This document shows positions 1 to 7,044 of a stretch of 11,823 nt of DNA, one piece after another (position 1 is the first letter of the stretch; every line of letters starts with the position of its first letter). The translations under genes and the position numbers were made by a program. Source of the stretch: JBAZKK01 sp041650795. GTDB taxonomy: Bacteria > Omnitrophota > Gorgyraeia > Gygaellales > Profunditerraquicolaceae. The stretch covers positions 1 to 11,823 of the forward strand of contig JBAZKK010000033.1 in the NCBI GenBank assembly GCA_041650795.1, read 5' to 3'. The notes beneath the pieces were generated by a model, which was given only the letters and a program-made list of their open reading frames with translations, was not told the DNA's origin and ran no database searches.

Positions 1-21
1 GGAGCGCGCTCCGCGCGCGGA
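1..21. repeat. Two overlapping GC palindromes
   Basis: GGAGCGCGCTCC (1-12) and TCCGCGCGCGGA (10-21) are each perfect 12-bp palindromes that share three bases. They could be the tail of a terminator of an upstream gene or a repeat cut by the window edge. No T-run follows, so a terminator cannot be confirmed. Confidence 0.4.
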
Positions 22-50
22 ACATTGACAAAGATTGAAATTATTTTAAC

Positions 51-93
51 GGTGAGTGCTGGAGACAGGTTCTAACTTTCTCCAATACGCACC
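51..93 (+). other. Imperfect 15-bp hairpin in the leader of the first gene
   Basis: Bases 51-65 pair with 79-93 with two mismatches and one G-T pair, leaving a 13-nt loop. The 3' arm is followed by ACCA, which resembles a tRNA acceptor end, but only 47 nt are available and there is no D arm or anticodon arm, so this is not a tRNA. It may be an RNA structure in the 5' leader of the AMMECR1 gene, or chance. Confidence 0.3.
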
Positions 94-159
94 ACCATTA
101 CCTGTATTCGCCTTTCTGACAAGATGCCCGTCTTTCTCGGGGGCCTTCTTTCTAAAATT

Positions 160-711
160 ATGATGGATAAACAGCAAAGAAAAAGATTGCTTGATATCGC
201 CCGCGCCTCCATTAAAACTTATCTGGAGACCTCCGAAAGATTAGAGATTACCGGCGAGGATGCCTTATTGTCGCAAAAAAGAGGGGCGTTTGTCACATTG
301 CGGGAGGCCGGGGAATTGCGGGGATGCATCGGGAATCTTGCAAGCGATGAGCCTCTGTATCTTACTGTCAGGGGTATGGCAATCGAGGCAGCAGTAGCTG
401 ACCCGCGTTTTCCGGAGTTAAGATTGGAGGAGCTCCCCGATATCGAGATTGAGATTTCAGTCCTTTCGCCCTTAGAGAGGATAACCGACCCCCTAGCGAT
501 AAAAATGGGCACGCACGGCGTATTGGTGCGTAAGGGGGCAGCCAGCGGGGTTTTCCTGCCTCAGGTAGCTACCGAGACCGGCTGGTCCAGGGAGGAATTC
601 CTTGCTAATCTCTGTGCGCATAAAGCAGGGATTAACCCGGATGCCTGGAAGGATAAATCAACCGAAATTTACGTATTTACTGCCGAGGTTTTTTCGGATA
701 GTGATTATTAA
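160..711 (+). CDS. AMMECR1-domain protein (AmmeMemoRadiSam system protein A type)
   Basis: This is a small soluble protein of the AMMECR1 family. Bacterial members are usually found with a MEMO1-like protein and a radical SAM enzyme, and their reaction is not established. The family signature LRGCIG lies about 65-70 residues from the upstream ATG, followed by a DPRFP motif and the C-terminal part typical of the fold. An ATG at 124 gives 195 aa with the start MPVFLGG. I prefer the ATG pair at 160/163 because family members normally begin with a short charged helix like MDKQQRKRLL. Neither start has a clear ribosome binding site. The gene leads a tight run with rsmE (15 nt gap) and mtaB. No MEMO1 or radical SAM partner lies within the window. 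The family call is firm; the role is unknown. Confidence 0.9.
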   Translation: MMDKQQRKRLLDIARASIKTYLETSERLEITGEDALLSQKRGAFVTLREAGELRGCIGNLASDEPLYLTVRGMAIEAAVADPRFPELRLEELPDIEIEISVLSPLERITDPLAIKMGTHGVLVRKGAASGVFLPQVATETGWSREEFLANLCAHKAGINPDAWKDKSTEIYVFTAEVFSDSDY

Positions 712-716
712 GGAGG
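711..716 (+). promoter_or_regulatory. Ribosome binding site of rsmE
   Basis: AGGAGG begins on the last base of the upstream TAA stop and sits 10 nt before the ATG at 727. It fixes the rsmE start and suggests translational coupling with the AMMECR1 gene. Confidence 0.7.
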
Positions 717-726
717 GCGCCATCTG

Positions 727-1455
727 ATGCCGCGTTTTTTCTGTGCCGGAGGCAATATCTCAAAAGACGGAATCACCATTGACAATCCGGACGATATCCG
801 TCATATCAGGGATGTCTTGCGCCTTAGGCAGGGTGGTCAGATAGAGGTATGCGACGATAAGCATAACGAATACCTTTGCGTCATCAAGGGGATCACAAGC
901 GCCGGCATCGCCCTCAGCATCAAAGAAGAAAAGCCCCTTTATCAGGAGAGGGCGGCGAGCATCACCGTAGCCTGCGCCATACCGAAGAAATCCATGATGG
1001 ACGCCATTATCGACAAGCTTACTCAATTGGGGGTAGACAGGATTATCCCTATGGAAACCTCCAATGTCGTCGTCAGGTTGGATGCCGCTAAAAAGGCAAC
1101 GCGGTTGTCAAGGTGGCGCAAGATTTCCCGGAGCGCTTCCAAGCAGAGCAAGCGCCGTTGCCTGCCGGCGATTGAGCCGGTAAGCGGCCTAAGCAGTGTT
1201 TTAGCTGCCGGTGTCAATTATGATTTGAAACTCATTCCTACCCTTGCCGGAGAACGCCGGCTGCTTAAGGATGTCGTCAATTCCTCCAATGCCGGTAATA
1301 TCCTGGTCCTTATTGGGCCGGAGGGTGATTTTACTCCCGAGGAGGTAAGGTTGGCCTGCGGTAAGGGCGCTGTCCCGGTGTCTTTGGGTGATTCGGTGCT
1401 ACGGGTTGATACCGCCGCCATTGCCATAACCAGCTATCTCAAATTAACCCTGTAA
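727..1455 (+). CDS. rsmE: 16S rRNA (uracil-1498-N3)-methyltransferase RsmE
   Basis: RsmE methylates N3 of U1498 in 16S rRNA of the 30S subunit, using S-adenosylmethionine. It is a SPOUT-class (knotted) methyltransferase acting as a dimer. The 242-aa length is normal for the family. The N-terminal part (about 1-70) is the PUA-like RNA-binding domain. Family landmarks are KLTQLGVDRIIPM at 97-109, RWRKISRSASKQS at 129-141, the SAM-binding loop IGPEGDFTPEE at 196-206, and the knot segment LGDSVLRVDTA at 220-230. The last is usually written LG.RILR.ETA, so this copy has D in place of the common E before TA. A strong Shine-Dalgarno supports the ATG. The stop is 6 nt before mtaB, so the two are probably one transcript. 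Confidence 0.95.
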   Translation: MPRFFCAGGNISKDGITIDNPDDIRHIRDVLRLRQGGQIEVCDDKHNEYLCVIKGITSAGIALSIKEEKPLYQERAASITVACAIPKKSMMDAIIDKLTQLGVDRIIPMETSNVVVRLDAAKKATRLSRWRKISRSASKQSKRRCLPAIEPVSGLSSVLAAGVNYDLKLIPTLAGERRLLKDVVNSSNAGNILVLIGPEGDFTPEEVRLACGKGAVPVSLGDSVLRVDTAAIAITSYLKLTL

Positions 1456-1461
1456 TTATTA

Positions 1462-2724
1462 ATGCCAGCCTTCAAGTTAGCCACTCTCGGATGCAAGGTT
1501 AACCAATACGAAACACAAGCGATTAGAGAGCAACTCCTGGCAGCCGGCCTGAAAGAGGCGAGCCTTAGGGTGCCGGCCGATTTTTACGTTATTAATACCT
1601 GCACTGTTACCCAAAGAGCAGATTCCGAGTCCCTTAATCTTGTTCGCAGGGCTATCCGCGAGAATCCCATGGCAAGGATTTATGTTACCGGATGCCTGGT
1701 TGAATTGGACGCCGATAGGATTAAAGAGCTCAAGGGAGCGATAAGGGTCGTTAAGAACCGTAACAAAGAGGTTCTTGCCGGATATATGCTGGGACGAGAA
1801 CAAAGGCCGCCATCCTTAGGCGGTATCTCGTATTTTAAAGGGCATAACCGCGCATTTTTAAAAATCCAGGACGGCTGCAACAACAGCTGTTCTTATTGCA
1901 AGGTTCATTTAGTAAGGGGGCCGTCCAGGAGCAGGGGCAAGGACGATGTTATCGCAGAGGCAAAGAGAGTAACGCGGGGAGGCATAAAGGAAATAGTCCT
2001 TTGCGGCATATGCCTCGGGGCCTATGGCAGGGATTTAAATCCTCGGATTAGCCTGGCAGTATTGCTTGGGGAATTGGAAAAAATACCGGAACTTAAACGC
2101 ATAAGACTAAGTTCCATTGAAGCAGGAGACGTCTCAAGCGAGTTGATTGCCAGGATAGCGGATTCGTCCAAGATATGCCGTCACCTGCATATCCCGATCC
2201 AGAGCGGAGATGACGATATTTTAAAAAAGATGGGGCGCAGCTACAGCCGCCGCTCTTATCTTGCTCTTATCCGCAAGCTTAAGAAGGATGTCCCAGGCAT
2301 ATCCATTACTACCGATATTCTGGTGGGGTTCCCCGGAGAAGAGAGGGATAACTTTAACAATACGCTAAACCTGCTTAATAAGATCGCGCCGCTTAAGGTG
2401 CACATCTTTCCTTACTCCCGAAGAAACGGCACGCCTGCCGCAGTATTTAAAAACGATATTACCCCTTGGCAGCTCAACGCCCGTCTTTCCAGCCTAAAAA
2501 GCGCATCAGAGGAGTGTTCGCTGGAATACCGCAGAAGATTCCTGGGCAGGAAGGTGCCGGTGCTCGTTGAGGGCCGTTTTCCTAAGCGGGATTATTTCTG
2601 GCACGGCTACACCGATAATTACATCAGGGTCTTGCTTAAGTCCACCCGCAATTTAAAAAACAGGATTGTCGAGGCCAGGATAAAAAGGATTATGCCCGCT
2701 TACGCCTTGGCAGATTTATGTTGA
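1462..2724 (+). CDS. mtaB: tRNA t6A37 methylthiotransferase MtaB
   Basis: MtaB converts t6A37 to ms2t6A37 in tRNAs that read ANN codons. It is a radical SAM enzyme with two [4Fe-4S] clusters. The N-terminal UPF0004 domain has its three cluster cysteines: C11 in LGCKVNQYETQ, C47 in NTCTVT and C78 in VTGC. The radical SAM cysteines are C139, C143 and C146 (CNNSCSYC). The C-terminal part (about 360-415) fits the TRAM RNA-binding domain. The length of 420 aa is normal. CKVNQYET is the form typical of MtaB, which separates it from MiaB and RimO. An odd detail is CGIC at 181-184, where relatives usually have TG in place of the first Cys-Gly. No ribosome binding site is visible; the 6-nt gap after rsmE suggests coupling. 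Confidence 0.93.
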   Translation: MPAFKLATLGCKVNQYETQAIREQLLAAGLKEASLRVPADFYVINTCTVTQRADSESLNLVRRAIRENPMARIYVTGCLVELDADRIKELKGAIRVVKNRNKEVLAGYMLGREQRPPSLGGISYFKGHNRAFLKIQDGCNNSCSYCKVHLVRGPSRSRGKDDVIAEAKRVTRGGIKEIVLCGICLGAYGRDLNPRISLAVLLGELEKIPELKRIRLSSIEAGDVSSELIARIADSSKICRHLHIPIQSGDDDILKKMGRSYSRRSYLALIRKLKKDVPGISITTDILVGFPGEERDNFNNTLNLLNKIAPLKVHIFPYSRRNGTPAAVFKNDITPWQLNARLSSLKSASEECSLEYRRRFLGRKVPVLVEGRFPKRDYFWHGYTDNYIRVLLKSTRNLKNRIVEARIKRIMPAYALADLC

Positions 2725-2748
2725 CCGCCTTATGCGGGGTGATATAAT
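2721..2748 (+). promoter_or_regulatory. Near-consensus sigma-70 promoter
   Basis: TTGACC (2721-2726) and TATAAT (2743-2748) are separated by 16 bp. A TG one base upstream of the -10 (2740-2741) makes it an extended -10 promoter. The -35 overlaps the mtaB stop codon. Transcription should start near 2755, giving a leader of about 47 nt to the gene at 2802, which is therefore likely to have its own strong transcription. Confidence 0.75.
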
Positions 2749-2801
2749 TAATGCGCTTAGCTAAATAGTAATCGGCTTTAGAAAGAAAAAGGAGGCGGCC
2801 G

Positions 2802-3656
2802 GTGAAAAGAATTAACGTCCCAGTTATAACCGTTTTAATCTTCGCATTAATCTCTGTATTTTATATATTCTCCCAGGCAGAAGAGAACCTGACGATTACC
2901 ACCTATTACCCTTCCCCTTACGGCAGTTACAGAGAGCTGACTACTACCGGAAATACCACCCTGGCTACCAGCAGTGGAAATGTTGGAATTGGCACGACGA
3001 GCCCTACTGCGAAACTGGAGGTTAACGGTACCATCAGACTTCCAGCGGCTACAACGGAGGGCAGGTCCATTACAATGGGATACGGAAGAACTGACAGCGG
3101 CTATGCTTATATTGATTTTATAGGGGACACAACTTACTCAAGTTATGGATTAAGGATAATCAGATATAACACCGGGGCAGATGCGCAATCACGCATTATA
3201 CACCGAGGGGCCGGACTTCTTGTGATTCAGACGCTTGATTCGGGAAATATTGTTTTAACAGGAGGCAATGTCGGCATCGGCACAACCGCCCCCACCCACC
3301 TGCTTCATTTATCCGGAGGGGCGTATTGCGACGGGACTACTTGGGTAGCCGGTTCAGACAGGGCGTATAAAAAAGACATAGACTACAACTTTAAATACGG
3401 GCTTAAGGCAGTAGAGCAATTAAAGCCGGTTTATTACGTGCATAAGGATGATAAGGCAGGCAAAAGGCAGATTGGTTTTATCGCGCAGGACGTAAAAAAA
3501 GTCATCCCGGAGCTCGTGAGCGGGGAAGAAGGAAGTTATGGATTAAACTACGGCCAGCTTACATCTGTGCTGGTAAGCGCCATCAAGGAACAGCAGGCAA
3601 TCATAGAGTCGCAAGAGAAAAGAATCAAGGCGCTTGAAAAAAGAAGCAAAAGGTAA
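2802..3656 (+). CDS. Signal-anchored protein with C-terminal S74-type intramolecular chaperone (tail-fiber) domain
   Basis: This 284-aa exported or membrane-anchored protein starts at GTG, 6 nt after a full AAAGGAGG (2788-2795). Residues about 5-25 form a signal peptide or anchor, followed by ENLTITTYYPSPYGSY, a motif I associate with Omnitrophota and neighbouring lineages. The middle holds two copies of a short repeat, GNVGIGTTSP (59-68) and GNVGIGTTAP (155-164), as in trimeric beta-helix fibres. The C-terminal domain (about 184-284) matches peptidase S74, the endosialidase-type chaperone: S185-D186 with K190 five residues after the serine, then QIGFIAQDVKKVIPELV, and a final coiled coil. 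In that family the Ser-Lys pair cleaves the chaperone off after trimer assembly. Inferred: a surface fibre or pseudopilus-like appendage component; the actual role is unknown. It has its own promoter. Confidence 0.85.
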   Translation: MKRINVPVITVLIFALISVFYIFSQAEENLTITTYYPSPYGSYRELTTTGNTTLATSSGNVGIGTTSPTAKLEVNGTIRLPAATTEGRSITMGYGRTDSGYAYIDFIGDTTYSSYGLRIIRYNTGADAQSRIIHRGAGLLVIQTLDSGNIVLTGGNVGIGTTAPTHLLHLSGGAYCDGTTWVAGSDRAYKKDIDYNFKYGLKAVEQLKPVYYVHKDDKAGKRQIGFIAQDVKKVIPELVSGEEGSYGLNYGQLTSVLVSAIKEQQAIIESQEKRIKALEKRSKR

Positions 3657-3665
3657 CCAGATAAT

Positions 3666-3676
3666 AAGCGCTTTCC
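3666..3676. promoter_or_regulatory. Upstream copy of palindromic operator-like site
   Basis: AAGCGCTTTCC here repeats exactly in the site at 3740-3751; the two CG centres lie 76 bp apart. It fits the core of the LacI-family (CcpA cre-like) pattern WAANCGNTNWC. It may be the auxiliary half of a looping operator pair; no regulator gene is in the window. Confidence 0.4.
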
Positions 3677-3739
3677 ATCCTATTCTGTAATCCCGCCATT
3701 AACTCAGATTTAATAGCAGGGGGAGTGTTTTCTGTAAAA

Positions 3740-3751
3740 GAAAGCGCTTTC
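3740..3751. promoter_or_regulatory. Perfect 12-bp palindrome abutting the -35 box
   Basis: GAAAGCGCTTTC is a perfect palindrome with a central CpG, ending one base before the -35 TTGACA at 3753. It satisfies GWAANCGNTNWC, the core of the LacI/CcpA-type operator consensus. It could bind a LacI-family or similar dimeric regulator controlling the cvpA-nif3-dnaG-rpoD operon. The site is seen; its function is inferred. Confidence 0.5.
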
Positions 3752-3752
3752 C

Positions 3753-3781
3753 TTGACAAAACCCCTTTAGTATGTTATACT
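3753..3781 (+). promoter_or_regulatory. Near-consensus sigma-70 promoter of the cvpA-nif3-dnaG-rpoD operon
   Basis: A perfect TTGACA (3753-3758) is followed by a 17-bp spacer and TATACT (3776-3781). The start of transcription should be near 3788, leaving a leader of only about 19 nt, which is C-rich (CCCCCC at 3794-3799) and has no Shine-Dalgarno. Confidence 0.8.
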
Positions 3782-3806
3782 TGAACAAATTTACCCCCCT
3801 AAAAAC

Positions 3807-4388
3807 ATGCCAATGGATATTTTTAAAGAGATAAACTGGGTTGATATTTTTTTCGTAATTATTTTATTACGAATATGTTACATCTCTATTAAAAATGGGA
3901 TGCCCATTGAGTTCTTTAAGCTTTTGGGGGCTGTTGCCGCAGCTTATCTATCGCTGCATTACTACACATCGCTTGCATTTTTCTTGAGGGACAGGTTTAT
4001 CAAAAATTCCCCTTTGGAGTTGTTGAATTTCGCCTCTTTTATCATTCTGGCTTTTGCGGGTTACCTGGCCCTGTTCTTGTTGCGCCAGATTTTCTTCAGG
4101 TTGATTAAGGTAGAGCCGGTGCCAGGCCTGAACAAATGGGCCGGTATTATTTTCGGCCTTTCCAGAGGGTTATTATTCTTGAGTTTGATAGTATTTGTTT
4201 TTGCGCTCTCCCCTTTAGGATATATGAAAAAAAGCGTTGCCGCTTCCTACAGCGGTAAATCTATTTTTAAAATAGCCCCGCGCGCGTATGAGGTAATCTG
4301 GAACGGGATTTTTTCCAAATTTGCAACTTCTGAAAAGTTCAACAGCAGCGTTATGGACCTGCAAAATTTAGATACCCCTGAGAAATGA
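3807..4388 (+). CDS. CvpA family integral membrane protein
   Basis: This 193-aa protein has about four hydrophobic membrane segments (roughly residues 12-28, 36-58, 72-97 and 111-135) and a soluble C-terminal tail. The N-terminal segment NWVDIFFVIILL, the layout and the GLSRGLLF stretch before the last segment fit the CvpA family, named for the E. coli protein needed for colicin V production. The biochemical function of that family is not well defined; envelope maintenance is the usual suggestion. The gene is first in an operon, its stop overlapping the next start as ATGA. An ATG at 3813 (MDIFKEINW) is an equally plausible start, since neither has a ribosome binding site and the leader is very short. 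Confidence 0.75.
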   Translation: MPMDIFKEINWVDIFFVIILLRICYISIKNGMPIEFFKLLGAVAAAYLSLHYYTSLAFFLRDRFIKNSPLELLNFASFIILAFAGYLALFLLRQIFFRLIKVEPVPGLNKWAGIIFGLSRGLLFLSLIVFVFALSPLGYMKKSVAASYSGKSIFKIAPRAYEVIWNGIFSKFATSEKFNSSVMDLQNLDTPEK

Positions 4389-5266
4389 AACTGGGCCGTC
4401 TTTATCAAAAAGCAGTAGAGTTCGGAAGTGAACTTGACCCCCGCGGAAAGGGCAAGGTAACTTCGTTTGAGGATACCGCTATATTATTCGGCAGCCCGGA
4501 TGTTGAAGTAAGAAGGATTATGGTCGGCATAGATATCGATGGCAGCGAATTGCTGATAGCGGACAGGCTGCGTAAGGAAAAGGGGCTAGACCTGGTTATC
4601 TCGCATCATCCCCAGGGAGGGGCCTCGGCGGCATTCTATAAGGTAATGCGCTTGCAGGTGGAGATGCTTGAGGCGGTGGGCGTATCCAGGGGCGTGGCGC
4701 TGGAGCTTCTTAAGGAGAGGATGTCGGAGGTAGAGCGCAGGGTCATCTCGGGAAATCACATGCGCACGGTTGATATAGCGCGCCTCTTGAACATGCCTTT
4801 TATGTGCATGCATACGCCGGCAGATAACCATGTTTCGCATTTCCTCAGTAAATTACTCAAGAAAGAAAATCCTAAAAGATTAGGCGATATAGTGGAGGTT
4901 CTAATCCAGGTCCCCGAGTATAAGGGGGCTATGCAGGAGCAGGCAGGGCCCCGTATCATTTCCGGCAGCCCCAACCGTCCCGTAGGAAAAATCTTCGTAG
5001 AGATGACCGGAGGCACCGAGGGGCACCGCGAGGTTTACGGCAGGCTTTATAAACTCGGCGTGCGCACCCTTGTTTCAATGCATCTAAGCGAAGAACATTT
5101 TAAAAAAGTGAGAGAGGCTGATCTTAATGTGGTGATTGCCGGGCACATCTCTTCCGATACGCTCGGCCTCAACCTTCTTTTGGACAGGCTTGAAAGCGAA
5201 GGGCGGATGGAGGTATTCAATTGTTCCGGTTTCCGCCGCATACGCCGCAGGGGATTTAACAAATAA
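4385..5266 (+). CDS. NIF3-like (NGG1p-interacting factor 3 family) metal-binding protein
   Basis: NIF3 proteins are widely conserved dinuclear-metal proteins; a GTP cyclohydrolase I type 2 role has been proposed for some, and the true function is unsettled. Visible landmarks are the paired metal ligands H74-H75 in ISHHPQ, HTPAD at 143-147 supplying a possible aspartate ligand, and GHISSD at 253-258, where the histidine is followed four residues later by D rather than the usual E. The length of 293 aa lies between the short YbgI type (about 250) and the YqfO type with an inserted PII-like domain (about 370), so no full insert is present. Its ATG overlaps the cvpA stop (ATGA), indicating coupling. 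NIF3 genes often lie near dnaG/sigA, for example in Bacillus, which agrees with this context. Confidence 0.85.
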   Translation: MKLGRLYQKAVEFGSELDPRGKGKVTSFEDTAILFGSPDVEVRRIMVGIDIDGSELLIADRLRKEKGLDLVISHHPQGGASAAFYKVMRLQVEMLEAVGVSRGVALELLKERMSEVERRVISGNHMRTVDIARLLNMPFMCMHTPADNHVSHFLSKLLKKENPKRLGDIVEVLIQVPEYKGAMQEQAGPRIISGSPNRPVGKIFVEMTGGTEGHREVYGRLYKLGVRTLVSMHLSEEHFKKVREADLNVVIAGHISSDTLGLNLLLDRLESEGRMEVFNCSGFRRIRRRGFNK

Positions 5267-5268
5267 CA

Positions 5269-7044
5269 ATGACCAGACGCATGCCGGAGAATATCTTGGA
5301 GGACATTTTAAGCCGCATAGACATAGTGGAGCTGATATCGGGCTATATCCCCCTTAAGAAGGCAGGCCGTAATTTTAAGGCCCTCTGCCCCTTTCATCAT
5401 GAGAAGACCTCTTCTTTTATGGTCTCGCCCGACAGGCAGATTTATCATTGTTTTGGCTGCGGCGCAGGCGGGAACGCCTTTAATTTTCTAATGCAGTATG
5501 AGCGCCTAGAATTCCTGGAAGCGGTAGAGATGCTGGCAAAAAAGGCAGGCGTGGTTATACCACACACAGAGGCAGGCACCCAGGATGCCGCGGGGGTAAC
5601 TACTCAAATCTACAAGGTTAACGAGGCGGCAGCGGTTTATTATGAAGGGATGCTGAATTCCCCTGCCGGAGCTCAGGCCCGCAGTTATCTATTAAAGCGC
5701 GGCATCAACGAAAAAATAGCCAGGACCTTCAGGATCGGTTTTGCGCCCGATAAGTGGGATGGCTTAATCAATACCCTTAGGGGCAATGGCTTTAGCCTTT
5801 CTTTGTTGGAGAAAGCCGGGCTTATACTCAACAGGCAAGGAGGCGGTTATTATGACCGTTTCCGCAACCGGATAATCTTCCCTATATTCGATATCAAGTC
5901 CAGAACGATTGGTTTCGGGGGTAGGATTTTGGGAGCAGCCGGTAATGCTGACGGCGCGGATGCCGCTGCAAAATACGTGAATTCCCCGGAGACGCCGGTT
6001 TACAGCAAGGGCAGGCACCTCTACGGATTAAATGTTTCAAAGGATGCTATCAGGGACGGGGATAGCGCGGTGGTAGTCGAAGGCTACCTGGATTTTATTA
6101 TTCCTTACAGCCGCGGCACCTCGAACATCATAGCTTCTTTGGGCACTGCCCTTACCAGGGAGCAGGCGCGGCTGTTAAAGCGTTATACCAACAGCGTCAT
6201 TATGGTATATGACGGAGATGCGGCTGGAGAGATCGCGACCTTAAGGACGCTCGACATTTTTATCGAAGAGGGGATTGACGTCAGGGTAGCGCCGCTGCCT
6301 AAGGGGTTTGACCCGGATTCTTTTGTCGGTAAAAACGGGATTGAGAAATTCAGCGGTATGCTTGCGCATGCCGACAACCTCTTTGATTATAAGCTTAAGA
6401 TACTGAGGTCCCGTTACCGCGCAGGGGAGATAGAGGGGAAGGCCAAGATATGCTCCGAGATGTTGGCTACCATCAAAAAATTCAAGAACGCGGTTTTAAA
6501 ATCAGAATACCTTAAAAAGCTGTCGCATGAATTGGATGTCAGCGAAGGGGCGCTGCTGGAGGAGCTAAAGAATTCCAAGGCCGAGAAGGTTTTTCAGATT
6601 AATGATAAGCCGCTTAAGCCCAGGCAGGATATTAACCCTACGGAGAAGCTCCTGATTAAGTTAATGCTGGAGGAGAACGCTTTTATCGAGCGTCTTAGGG
6701 GTGCGGTTGAGCCTGCGGATTTCCGCGATGAGAGGACGGCCAGGATAGTCTCTACCATGCTGGAATTGGCCGGGCAGGGTAAGGTGCCAGAGGCGCACAA
6801 GCTTCTCAACTATTTCGGTGACAGCGAGACCCTTGAGCTTATATGCGAGTCGAGTATCGCTTCCGATGTCTCGGAGGATGAGAGGGAGAGGCTTTTTGAA
6901 AGCTGCCTCTCGCGCTTAAAAAGCGACAGCAGTAAGCACCGCATGCGGCTATTGCACGAGGGAATCAAAGACGCTCAGCATCGCGGTGATGACGACAAGG
7001 TCAACAGGTTATTGCGCGAACTCAACACTTTAATTAAAAAATAA
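5269..7044 (+). CDS. dnaG: DNA primase DnaG
   Basis: DnaG synthesises the RNA primers for DNA replication and works with the replicative helicase. The N-terminal CHC2 zinc-binding domain is intact: C40, H43, C61 and C64 (CPFHHEKTSSF ... HCFGCG). The RNA polymerase domain contains DRFRNRIIFPI (196-206) and the TOPRIM centre, with E271 in VVEGYLDF and D315 and D317 in YDGDAAG. The C-terminal helicase-binding region (about 455-591) is present but diverged. The 591-aa length is typical. A modest insertion with an Ala/Asp/Gly-rich sequence (about 222-234) precedes the KYVNSPETP motif. It starts 2 nt after the nif3 stop and ends inside the rpoD start (TAATG). An ATG at 5281 (residue 5) is an alternative start. 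Confidence 0.97.
   Translation: MTRRMPENILEDILSRIDIVELISGYIPLKKAGRNFKALCPFHHEKTSSFMVSPDRQIYHCFGCGAGGNAFNFLMQYERLEFLEAVEMLAKKAGVVIPHTEAGTQDAAGVTTQIYKVNEAAAVYYEGMLNSPAGAQARSYLLKRGINEKIARTFRIGFAPDKWDGLINTLRGNGFSLSLLEKAGLILNRQGGGYYDRFRNRIIFPIFDIKSRTIGFGGRILGAAGNADGADAAAKYVNSPETPVYSKGRHLYGLNVSKDAIRDGDSAVVVEGYLDFIIPYSRGTSNIIASLGTALTREQARLLKRYTNSVIMVYDGDAAGEIATLRTLDIFIEEGIDVRVAPLPKGFDPDSFVGKNGIEKFSGMLAHADNLFDYKLKILRSRYRAGEIEGKAKICSEMLATIKKFKNAVLKSEYLKKLSHELDVSEGALLEELKNSKAEKVFQINDKPLKPRQDINPTEKLLIKLMLEENAFIERLRGAVEPADFRDERTARIVSTMLELAGQGKVPEAHKLLNYFGDSETLELICESSIASDVSEDERERLFESCLSRLKSDSSKHRMRLLHEGIKDAQHRGDDDKVNRLLRELNTLIKK

Noticed and set aside
25..53. TTGACA at 25-30 as promoter of the first operon
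   Set aside because: No acceptable -10 hexamer lies 15-19 bp downstream, so the perfect -35 alone is not convincing.
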